From Streptomyces lanatus (GTDB taxonomy: Bacteria; Actinomycetota; Actinomycetes; Streptomycetales; Streptomycetaceae), in contig NZ_BNBM01000001.1 of NCBI RefSeq assembly GCF_014655715.1, positions 808,742-872,741 of the forward strand: a stretch of DNA of 64,000 nt, written 5' to 3'. Under the pieces are notes generated by a model that worked only from the letters and a program-made list of their open reading frames with translations, did no database searches and was not told where the DNA came from. Below are positions 8,826 to 16,162 of this stretch, piece after piece (within the stretch, counting starts at the first letter, position 1; each line of letters starts with the position of its first letter). The translations under genes were made by a program, and so were the position numbers.

Positions 8826-9611
8826 ATGCCTTTTCCGATCAACAAGATGAAGAAACGTTGGGCCTGGTTGTGTGCCGCTGCCGTTCTGGTGGCGGCCGCT
8901 TCCTTGGTGGCCTTCACTCAGTACGTGCGCCTGGACACCACGTCGCCCAGCGAAGCCCGGGCACAGGCCACGTCCATCACCAAGGCCGCCCGCTCCGGCG
9001 GCGTCGACTGCGACACGGCCAAGTGCGTCGCGCTGACCTTCGACGCCGGGCCCAGCGAGCACTCCGCGCGGCTGCTCGACATCCTCAAGGAGGAGAAGGT
9101 CCCGGCGACCTTCTTCCTGCTCGGCAAGCGGCACATCGAGAAGTACCCGGAACTGGTCGAGCGGATGGCCGCCGAGGGCCATGAGGTGGCCAACCACACC
9201 TGGGACCACAAGAGACTCACGGAACTGGACGCCGACGAGATACGGGAGGAGATAGACCGGCCCAACGACGAGATAGAGCGCCTCATCGGACGGCGCCCCA
9301 CGCTGATGCGTCCGCCGCAGGGCCGTACGAACGACACGGTGCACGACATCTGCCGCGAGCTGGGGATGTCGGAGGTCCTGTGGAGCGTGACCGCCAAGGA
9401 CTACACGACCGATGACTCCGACCTCATCCGCCAGCGCGTCCTCGACCAGACCGAGCGGGACGGGATCATCCTGCTGCACGACCTCTACGACGGGACCGTG
9501 CCGGCGGTGCCCGGGATCATCGACGAGCTCAAGGAGCGGGGGTTCGTGTTCGTGACGGTGCCGCAGTTGCTCGCGCCGGGGAAGGCCGAGCCTGGGAAGG
9601 TGTACCGGTGA
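8826..9611 (+). CDS. Membrane-anchored polysaccharide deacetylase (NodB domain)
   Basis: Predicted carbohydrate esterase 4 enzyme removing N- or O-acetyl groups from wall or exogenous polysaccharide, 261 aa. The ATG at 8826 gives a short basic N-terminus and one hydrophobic anchor or signal at residues 6-31. NodB motif 1 reads TFDAGP rather than the usual TFDDGP, so the metal-binding second Asp is replaced by Ala, while the two metal histidines in HTWDH remain. Motif 3 is RPPQGR and motif 5 ILLHD. The start could lie further upstream (8793 or 8811), but those codons are inside the palindrome. Confidence 0.8.
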   Translation: MPFPINKMKKRWAWLCAAAVLVAAASLVAFTQYVRLDTTSPSEARAQATSITKAARSGGVDCDTAKCVALTFDAGPSEHSARLLDILKEEKVPATFFLLGKRHIEKYPELVERMAAEGHEVANHTWDHKRLTELDADEIREEIDRPNDEIERLIGRRPTLMRPPQGRTNDTVHDICRELGMSEVLWSVTAKDYTTDDSDLIRQRVLDQTERDGIILLHDLYDGTVPAVPGIIDELKERGFVFVTVPQLLAPGKAEPGKVYR

Positions 9612-9745
9612 GGATCCGTCTCACCGGGTGAGGTGAAGGCGGTACGGAGAGCGGTGGATCATCGTCGGGCGCATCTCGTCCGGGGCGCGGTCCGGGTCGC
9701 GCTCATCGTGCCGTACACGCGGCGGGGCACGGTGGACGACCCCGG

Positions 9746-10756
9746 TCAGAAGACGACCGACCACCCCTCCCGCCCCGCCTGCTCCGCCGTGTACGAGACG
9801 CCGTCCACCTTGAGCTTGCCGGCGTCGAGGAGGCTGATCTCGCCGCCGTGGTTGCCGAGTTGGGCGCCGGTGGCGAGGGGCACGGTGAGGGTGGCTCCGG
9901 CGGCGAGCGGGCCTGTGGGGACGGCGGAGGCCTGGCCGAGGCGGTCCTGGATCTGCCAGCCGGTCAGGTCGACGGGGTCGGGTGAGGCGTTGAGCAGGGT
10001 GACGCTCTCGGCCTCGGGGGCCGGGCCGCGCGGGTTGACGAGGGCGGCGACGATACGGACGGGCCGGGTGCCGGGCACCGGGCGGGAGCCGTCGACGTCC
10101 TCGATGGTGTGGCCGGTGACGTCGTCCGTCTTCCAGGACTGGCTCTGGAAGGCGAGGAAGACGGCGACCCAGCGATCCTGCGCCGGGAAGTGGATCAGCA
10201 GTCCGCCGTCCTGCCAGACGCCGTCGGAGTCGCGGAAGCGGCCGCTGTTGCCCTGGTTCATATGGATGTCGTGGACGCCGTTGCCCGGCAGGAAGCCGAA
10301 GATCTTGTCCTTCGTCCTGGCCTCGGGCCCCCAGCGCTCGCCGAACAGATACAGCCGGGCGTCCTGGTCGGCGACCGCGCGGCGCACGGAGTGGTCGAGG
10401 AGGTCGGCGAGGTCGTTGTCGGGGCCTTCGAGGTCCGGGGGCAGCTTCCGCATCAGGGCCGGGTCGAAGAGGTTGCCGCGCACGAAGTCGAGGTTCGGGC
10501 CGCCGGGGCCGGGCGGCAGGGTGTTCCAGCCGCTCGCCAGTCCCGCGAGGCGGGCCGTGATCGGGTGCCGGAAGTCCTCGCTGACGAAGTACAGCAGCTC
10601 GGACGGCTGCTGCTGGGAGAGGACGTTGACGGCGGCTCGGTAGGCCGTGCCCTGATCGTCGGTGACATGGATCTGGTAGTGCGGCGAGTCGCCGCCGCCC
10701 TCGCGCCGGGTGTCGACGGCCCGTCCGATGAGCACGCCGTAGGTCTTCAGTGGCAT
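9746..10756 (-). CDS. DUF2278 (YukJ-like) protein with lamin-tail-like C-terminus
   Basis: Protein of unknown function, 336 aa. The N-terminal two thirds match the DUF2278/YukJ family (PLKTYGVLIGRAVDTRREGG start, GVHDIHMNQGNSG and DGGLLIHF blocks). The final 100 residues resemble a lamin-tail/LTD beta-sandwich (VTLLNASPDPVDLTGWQI, LGNHGGEISLLD), a combination seen in many actinobacterial YukJ proteins. There is no signal peptide, so it is probably cytoplasmic. GGGGGAG lies about nine bases upstream of the ATG; an in-frame TTG three codons earlier overlaps that spacer. Confidence 0.75.
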   Translation of the reverse strand: MPLKTYGVLIGRAVDTRREGGGDSPHYQIHVTDDQGTAYRAAVNVLSQQQPSELLYFVSEDFRHPITARLAGLASGWNTLPPGPGGPNLDFVRGNLFDPALMRKLPPDLEGPDNDLADLLDHSVRRAVADQDARLYLFGERWGPEARTKDKIFGFLPGNGVHDIHMNQGNSGRFRDSDGVWQDGGLLIHFPAQDRWVAVFLAFQSQSWKTDDVTGHTIEDVDGSRPVPGTRPVRIVAALVNPRGPAPEAESVTLLNASPDPVDLTGWQIQDRLGQASAVPTGPLAAGATLTVPLATGAQLGNHGGEISLLDAGKLKVDGVSYTAEQAGREGWSVVF

Positions 10757-10963
10757 GACGATCAACTCCCCCTGGAGGCGGTCGGATTGCCCGCTCTTGG
10801 GAGGAAGGGTAGGGCGGTGGGGGCGCCGTCCGGAGGCGAGTTCACCTCACGTACGTCTGCCCGCCGACAGCCGGTCGGCCCACTTTGCCCATCCCGTATA
10901 CGCCGCCCGCTCCCGCCGATGACCAGCACTGTTTCCGCGGAACCGTTCCGTAAGATCGCTCCC

Positions 10964-11407
10964 GTGGCGAACTTCCTCCTCCAGCGCACGGTCCCGCTCC
11001 CCCTCCCCGAGGCGTGGCGCCGCCTGACGGAGTGGCCCCGCCATGCCGATGTCGTCCCCCTGACCCACGTCCGCGTCACCACCCCGGAACCGACCCACGT
11101 GGGCACCCGTTTCGTCGCCCGCTCCGGCGTCGGCCCGCTCGCCTTCGACGACCCGATGGAGGTGACGGTGTGGCAGCCGCCGGGGGACGACGACACGCCT
11201 GGCCTGTGCCGGTTGGAGAAGCGGGGCCGGGCGATCCGGGGCTGGGCCGAGATCGAGGTGCTTCCCGGGCCGGGCGGGCGGGCGCGGGTGGTGTGGCGGG
11301 AGGAGTTGCAGGTGCGGTTCGTGCCGGGGGTCTTGGACAGGGCGGTGGGACGGGTGGGCCGGTATGTGTTCGGGCGGGCGGTGAACCGGCTGCTGCGCAT
11401 GGCCTGA
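10964..11407 (+). CDS. SRPBCC (START/polyketide-cyclase-like) family protein
   Basis: Small ligand-binding-fold protein, 147 aa: LQRTVPLPLPEAWRRLTEW at the N-terminus, a curved-sheet middle and a C-terminal helix (VLDRAVGRVGRYVFGRAVNR). Such proteins bind hydrophobic ligands; the ligand is not predictable. I use the GTG at 10964 because TAAGAT at 10951-10956 would serve as a -10 box for a leaderless message and no SD precedes it; an ATG at 10919 would add 15 residues. The gene is monocistronic. Confidence 0.75.
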   Translation: MANFLLQRTVPLPLPEAWRRLTEWPRHADVVPLTHVRVTTPEPTHVGTRFVARSGVGPLAFDDPMEVTVWQPPGDDDTPGLCRLEKRGRAIRGWAEIEVLPGPGGRARVVWREELQVRFVPGVLDRAVGRVGRYVFGRAVNRLLRMA

Positions 11408-11479
11408 CGCGAGGCGATGTCAGTGCTCTTTCGTAGGGTGGCGGCGATCTGACGGATCTCGCATGGGGAGGGCGAAGCC

Positions 11480-11962
11480 ATGGGCGCCAGTGGCTGGCAG
11501 TACGTCACCGCGTACAAGGGCGATGTCGAGGAGTCCTTGGCCGCACTGCACGAGGAGGTGTTCGCGGAGCTCTACGGCAACGACGAGGAGTACGCGTCGA
11601 TCGAGGAACTGTGGGCGGACGAGGAGTTCATGGAGGAGGAGGGCACCCATTCGATCCTGGACATCCAGCGGGTCGTTCACACGACGGCCGCCCCGTCGGA
11701 GTACGTCGCCGAGGACCACGGGACGCTGCGGCCCCTGCCGGACCATCGGATCGCGCACCACTTCGGCAGCGACCGGCCCACGCTCGAAGGATTCCAGGAA
11801 CTGCTCGACGCGTCGTACACGGCACTGCGCACGCGCCCACCGCACGAGCGGGGGCACACGCTCCTCGACGAGTGCCTGATGCGGTGGACCGGTGTGTTCG
11901 TCGTCCTGTACACCGGTGAGGATCCGAGCCACTTGGGGATCTTCGGGTACTCGGGCGACTGA
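11480..11962 (+). CDS. Hypothetical acidic protein
   Basis: 160 aa, not recognised. GGGGAGGG ends about eight bases before the ATG. Residues 12-57 are very acidic (DEEYASIEELWADEEFMEEE); there is one Cys and no signal peptide or membrane helix. A C-terminal stretch GVFVVLYTGEDPSHLGIFGY suggests a small alpha/beta fold. It lies 28 bases upstream of the LanC-like gene in the same direction, so the two are probably co-transcribed and may work together. It does not look like a lanthipeptide precursor. Confidence 0.7.
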   Translation: MGASGWQYVTAYKGDVEESLAALHEEVFAELYGNDEEYASIEELWADEEFMEEEGTHSILDIQRVVHTTAAPSEYVAEDHGTLRPLPDHRIAHHFGSDRPTLEGFQELLDASYTALRTRPPHERGHTLLDECLMRWTGVFVVLYTGEDPSHLGIFGYSGD

Positions 11963-11990
11963 CCGGACGACGGCGAGGGAAGCGGGGGCA

Positions 11991-13307
11991 GTGGACGTGA
12001 CACCCGATGAGGTCGAGGCGCTGGCGGAGGACGGGCTGCGGTGGCTGTCGGCCGTCGCACGGGACGCCGGGGACGGCGGTCTCGGCTGGCCCGTCAGGCC
12101 CTCCGACGACGAGTTGGACCCCATGCTCTACAACGGCACGGCCGGAGTGGTCCCGGTCCTCCTGGAGGCCTGGCGGCACTTCGGCGACGACTCCTACGCG
12201 GACATCGCCGTGCGCGCGGCCCGCGGCCTGGCGGCGTCGGTCGAGAGCTGGGACGACGACTCCCTGTACTTCGGCCGCACCGGAATGGCCCTCGCGCTGC
12301 GTGCCGTCCACGACGACCTGGGCGACACCGCCGCGGGGGCCGCCGCGGACCGGGCCCTTGAGCTGGTACGGGCTGCCCGCGGCGAAGCCGCTGATGGATG
12401 CGGCGACGGGACCCGGTGGGGCGAGCTGTTCGAGCTGATGGGCGGCAACGCCGGCATCGGTCTCGGCGCGCTCCTGGCAGGGGACGACGAACTCGCCGTA
12501 CGGGCGGTGGAGCCCTACGTCCGCACGGCCGAGCCGACCGCGGCGGGCGTGCTGTGGCAGCACCGGCCCGGTGTGGAAGCGCGTATGCACCACATCTCGC
12601 ACGGCACGCTCGGCATCGTGTACGGGCTGGCCGCGGTCGGCCACGCGACCGGTCGCACCGACCTCGTCGACCTCGCGCTGGCCGGTGCCGCGGACGTCCT
12701 GTCCCGCGACGAGGCGGGGCCCGAGGGCTTCCTCGTCCCCCACTCCGACCCGCCGTACCACTCGGGGAGGACGGAACGGTACAACTACGGCTGGTGCCAC
12801 GGCCCCACCGGTGACGCCCAGGTCTTCCGTCTGCTGCGGGACCTGACGGCCGACCCCGCCTGGCCGGCCCTCGCCGACCGCTGCTGGCACAGCGTCACGC
12901 GCTCCGGCCTGCCGAACCGGCTGCGCCCGGGCTTCTGGGACAACAACGGCCGCTGCTGCGGCACGGCGGGCGTCCTTGCCCTGGCCTGCGACCGGATCGC
13001 CGAGCAGGGCGACTCCCCCGAGTTCGCCGGGGTCCTCGTCGCCGACATCGCCGCCCACGCCGTCCGCGACGGCGCGGGCGTCCGCTGGTCCAACGTCGAG
13101 CACCGCGACGACCCGAGCACTCTGGAACCGCAGACCGGGTGGGCCATGGGCAACGCGGGAATCGTGCGCGAACTCCTGCGCCACGTGCGGATCAGCCGCG
13201 GCGGCGATCCCGCCTACGCCTTCGCCTGGCCCGACCAGCCGGTACCGCGGTCTCAGGCCACCGACCCGATCCGCCCGGCCGGCGAGGAGGTGGACGTGAC
13301 GTCGTGA
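11991..13307 (+). CDS. Stand-alone LanC-like (lanthionine synthetase C fold) protein, CCG type
   Basis: 438 aa with the repeated Gly-rich signatures of the LanC alpha/alpha toroid (YNGTAGVV, MGGNAGIGLG, SHGTLGIVYG, WCHGPTGD, RCCGTAGVL, MGNAGIVREL). Zinc ligands are Cys269 in WCHG plus Cys322 and Cys323 in RCCG, a three-cysteine set like the CCG lanthionine synthetases instead of the usual Cys-Cys-His. There is no dehydratase, precursor peptide or transporter nearby, so lanthipeptide cyclisation is not implied; thiol addition to another acceptor, as proposed for LanC-like proteins, is possible. GTG at 11991 (or 11997) is chosen by frame and spacing. The 3' end overlaps convergent xdhC by 55 bases. 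Confidence 0.75.
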   Translation: MDVTPDEVEALAEDGLRWLSAVARDAGDGGLGWPVRPSDDELDPMLYNGTAGVVPVLLEAWRHFGDDSYADIAVRAARGLAASVESWDDDSLYFGRTGMALALRAVHDDLGDTAAGAAADRALELVRAARGEAADGCGDGTRWGELFELMGGNAGIGLGALLAGDDELAVRAVEPYVRTAEPTAAGVLWQHRPGVEARMHHISHGTLGIVYGLAAVGHATGRTDLVDLALAGAADVLSRDEAGPEGFLVPHSDPPYHSGRTERYNYGWCHGPTGDAQVFRLLRDLTADPAWPALADRCWHSVTRSGLPNRLRPGFWDNNGRCCGTAGVLALACDRIAEQGDSPEFAGVLVADIAAHAVRDGAGVRWSNVEHRDDPSTLEPQTGWAMGNAGIVRELLRHVRISRGGDPAYAFAWPDQPVPRSQATDPIRPAGEEVDVTS

Positions 13308-14410
13308 TGGATCGGCGTGTGCGCGCCGGTCAGTGACAGCCCGCTGCCGCCCCGCCGGGCCGCGACGATCTCCGCGGCGATCGACAGGGCCGTCTCCTCG
13401 GGCGTACGGGCGCCGAGGTCCAGGCCGATCGGGGAGCGCAGCCGGGCCAGCTCCAGCTCGGTGACGCCGACCTGCCGGAGCCGCTCGTTGCGCTCCAGGT
13501 GGGTGCGGCGGGAGCCCATCGCGCCGACGTAGGCCACCGGCAGCCGCAGCGCCAGTTTCAGCAGGGGGACGTCGAACTTGGCGTCGTGGGTGAGCACGCA
13601 CAGGACCGTCCGCGCGTCCACCTCCGTGCGCTCCAGGTATGTGTGCGGCCACTCGACGACGATCTCGTCGGCGTCCGGGAAGCGGGTCCTCGTCGCGAAG
13701 ACGGGGCGGGCGTCGCACACGGTCACGTGGTAGTTCAGGAACTTGCCGGTCCGCACCAGCGCCGACGCGAAGTCGATCGCGCCGAAGACGATCATCCGGG
13801 GCGGCGGGACCGAGGACTCGACCAGCACGGTCAGCGGGGCTCCGCAGCGCGATCCCTGTTCGCCGATCTCCAGGGTGCCGGTGCGGCCCGCGTCCAGGAA
13901 GGCGCCCGCCTCCGCGGCGACCGTGCGGTCCAGTTCGGGGTGGCCGCCGTAGCCGCCGTCGTAGGTGCCGTCGGGGCGGACCAGCAGGGCGCGGCCCATC
14001 AGGTCGGCGGGGCCGGACACGATCCGGGCCACCGCCGACGCCTCGCCGGCCGCCGCCGCGGCCAGCGCTGCCGTCACCACCGGCCGGGCCGGGTCCTGCG
14101 CCCGTACCGGGGTGACCAGGATGTCGATGATGCCGCCGCACGTCAGGCCGACGGCGAAGGCGTCCTCGTCGCTGTAGCCGAAGCGCTCCAGGACCGTCTC
14201 GCCGTCCTGAAGCGCCTGTTGGCACAGTTCGTAGACCGCGCCCTCCACACAGCCGCCGGAGACCGAGCCGATCGCCGTGCCGTCGGCGTCCACCGCGAGC
14301 GCGGCGCCGGGCTGGCGGGGTGCGCTGCCGCCGACGGCCACCACGGTGGCCACGGCGAAGTCGCGTCCCTGCTCGACCCACCGGTGCAGCTCTTCGGCGA
14401 TGTCCAGCAT
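13253..14410 (-). CDS. xdhC: XdhC family molybdenum-cofactor insertion/maturation protein
   Basis: 385 aa. The N-terminal XdhC domain carries GGSAPRQPGAALAV and SVSGGCVEGAVYE; the C-terminal Rossmann-like XdhC_C domain includes MIVFGAIDFASALVR and YVGAMGSRRTH. In characterised systems XdhC binds Mo-cofactor, supports its sulfuration and loads it into xanthine dehydrogenase. It lies 51 bases downstream of the purine permease, in the same direction as the xdh structural genes, which fits a purine-catabolism regulon. The C-terminal coding sequence overlaps the convergent LanC-like gene. Confidence 0.9.
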   Translation of the reverse strand: MLDIAEELHRWVEQGRDFAVATVVAVGGSAPRQPGAALAVDADGTAIGSVSGGCVEGAVYELCQQALQDGETVLERFGYSDEDAFAVGLTCGGIIDILVTPVRAQDPARPVVTAALAAAAAGEASAVARIVSGPADLMGRALLVRPDGTYDGGYGGHPELDRTVAAEAGAFLDAGRTGTLEIGEQGSRCGAPLTVLVESSVPPPRMIVFGAIDFASALVRTGKFLNYHVTVCDARPVFATRTRFPDADEIVVEWPHTYLERTEVDARTVLCVLTHDAKFDVPLLKLALRLPVAYVGAMGSRRTHLERNERLRQVGVTELELARLRSPIGLDLGARTPEETALSIAAEIVAARRGGSGLSLTGAHTPIHHDVTSTSSPAGRIGSVA

Positions 14411-14461
14411 CTGTCGGTCTCCTTAAAGCGGTTGTGTGGAGGGCGGGTACCAGCACACCTG

Positions 14462-15919
14462 CTAGTGCACGCCCATCCAGCTCTCAATGGGATTGAGGGC
14501 GAAATAGACGATGAAGATGCCTGTCAGGGCCCACATGAACGCCCCGATCTCCCTCGCCTTGCCCTGAGCGATCTTGATGGCCACGTACGAGATGACGCCG
14601 GCGGCGACACCGGCCGTGATCGAGTAGGTGAACGGCATGATGACGACCGTGAGGAACACCGGGATCGCGGTGGCCCGGTCGGCCCAGTCCACATGGCGGG
14701 CGTTCATCATCATCATGGCGCCGATGACCACCAGGGCCGCCGCGGCGACCTCGCCCGGCACGATCGCCGTCAGCGGGGTGAAGAAGAGACAGGCCGCGAA
14801 GAACAGTCCGGTGACGACGGAGGACAGGCCCGTACGGGCGCCCTCGCCGACGCCGGTCGCCGACTCGACGAACACCGTCTGGCCCGAAGCGCCGGCCACG
14901 CCGCCGATCGCACCGCCCGCACCGTCGATGAACAGCGCCTTGGACAGGCCCGGCATCCGGCCCTTGTCGTCGGCGAGCTTGGCCTCGGTGCCGACGCCGA
15001 TGATGGTGGCCATCGCGTCGAAGAACCCGGCGAGCACCAGCGTGAACACGATCATGCCGACCGTCATCGCGCCGACCTCGCCCCAGCCGCCGAACTCGAC
15101 ATCCCCGAAGATCGAGAAGTCGGGCATGGACACCGCGCTGCCGTGCAGTTCGGGAGCGCCGCTGGCCCACTGCTTGGGGTCGATGACGTCGAGTGCGTTG
15201 AGGGTGACGGCGATCACGGTGCCGCCGACGATGCCGATCAGGATCGCGCCGGGGATGCCGCGCGCCTGGAGCATGAAGATCGCGAGCAGGGTGATGGCGA
15301 AGAGCAGCACCGGCCAGCCGGCCAGCTCGCCCGCGGGGCCGAGGGTGACGGGGGTCGCCTTGCCCTGGTGCACGAAGCCGGCCTTCACCAGGCCGATCAG
15401 CGCGACGAACAGGCCGATGCCCATGGTGATGGCGTGCTTCAGCGCCAGCGGGATCGCGTTCATGATCATCTCGCGCAGGCCGGTGACGACCAGCAGCATG
15501 ATGACCACGCCGTACATCACGCACATACCCATGGCCTGCGGCCAGGTCATCTGCGGGGCGACCTGCGAGGCGAGGACGCCGGAGACGGAGAGGCCGGCGG
15601 CGAGGGCGAGCGGCACCTTGCCGAAGAAGCCCATCAGGAGTGTGGTGAAGGCCGCCGCGAACGCGGTCGCGGTGATCAGCGCCTTCTGGGCGAGGGTGTC
15701 GCCCGCCGCGTCCTTGCCGGACAGGATGAGCGGGTTGAGCAGGAGGATGTACGCCATCGCCATGAAGGTGGTGACGCCGCCGCGCACCTCGCGCGCGACC
15801 GTGGATTCTCTCTTGGTTATGTGAAAGTACCGGTCGAGCCAGGACCTGCCGGCCGGGACGCGGGTGCCTTCTCCCGCGTCTTCGGCTGTGGTCGCCGGCT
15901 CCAGTGACTGCTGGGTCAT
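14462..15919 (-). CDS. NCS2 family purine permease (AzgA/PbuG type)
   Basis: Proton-coupled importer, probably for hypoxanthine, guanine or adenine, 485 aa. About 12-14 membrane helices follow a 40-residue cytoplasmic tail. The sequence has the AzgA-branch features GGVTTFMAMAYILLLNP, AAGLSVSG and ESATGVGEGARTGLSSV. It sits between xdhC and the xanthine dehydrogenase genes, separated from the latter by a strong terminator, so it probably has its own promoter in the 240-base gap. It would supply substrate for xanthine dehydrogenase. Confidence 0.9.
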   Translation of the reverse strand: MTQQSLEPATTAEDAGEGTRVPAGRSWLDRYFHITKRESTVAREVRGGVTTFMAMAYILLLNPLILSGKDAAGDTLAQKALITATAFAAAFTTLLMGFFGKVPLALAAGLSVSGVLASQVAPQMTWPQAMGMCVMYGVVIMLLVVTGLREMIMNAIPLALKHAITMGIGLFVALIGLVKAGFVHQGKATPVTLGPAGELAGWPVLLFAITLLAIFMLQARGIPGAILIGIVGGTVIAVTLNALDVIDPKQWASGAPELHGSAVSMPDFSIFGDVEFGGWGEVGAMTVGMIVFTLVLAGFFDAMATIIGVGTEAKLADDKGRMPGLSKALFIDGAGGAIGGVAGASGQTVFVESATGVGEGARTGLSSVVTGLFFAACLFFTPLTAIVPGEVAAAALVVIGAMMMMNARHVDWADRATAIPVFLTVVIMPFTYSITAGVAAGVISYVAIKIAQGKAREIGAFMWALTGIFIVYFALNPIESWMGVH

Positions 15920-16096
15920 GTGGGCCTACTCCCAAGGTTCAAAGGGGCACCCGCCAAGCCGCCCTGACGGCTACGGGATTTGGGAAGGTGCTTCGGCCGC
16001 ACGACCCGGGGGACGGCCCGAGACGAACGAACAGGATCTGTGGTGCGGGTACTTGCGTGTCCCCGACCCGCCGCGAGCGGTGCGGCATGTCGAGTA

Positions 16097-16145
16097 CTCC
16101 GGGCGGTGCGACGGAGTGTGTGACGTTCCCACACACCGCCCGGAG
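16097..16145 (-). terminator. Terminator of the xanthine dehydrogenase operon
   Basis: CTCCGGGCGGTG (16097-16108) and CACCGCCCGGAG (16134-16145) form a perfect 12-bp stem 18 bases past the stop of the large subunit, with a further GTGTG/CACAC pairing possible in the loop. The absence of a U-tract is normal in Streptomyces. Confidence 0.7.
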
Positions 16146-16162
16146 GGCCTTTCGGGGTGCCG

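Noticed and set aside
11480..13307. Lanthipeptide biosynthetic cluster
   Set aside because: No precursor peptide with a Ser/Thr/Cys-rich core, no dehydratase and no lanthipeptide transporter; only a LanC-like fold.
11628..14456. A very long minus-strand open frame (over 900 codons) across the LanC-like and xdhC genes
   Set aside because: It is Arg/Pro/Gly-rich, lacks family motifs and overlaps genes with clear domains in other frames; high GC makes such shadow frames common.
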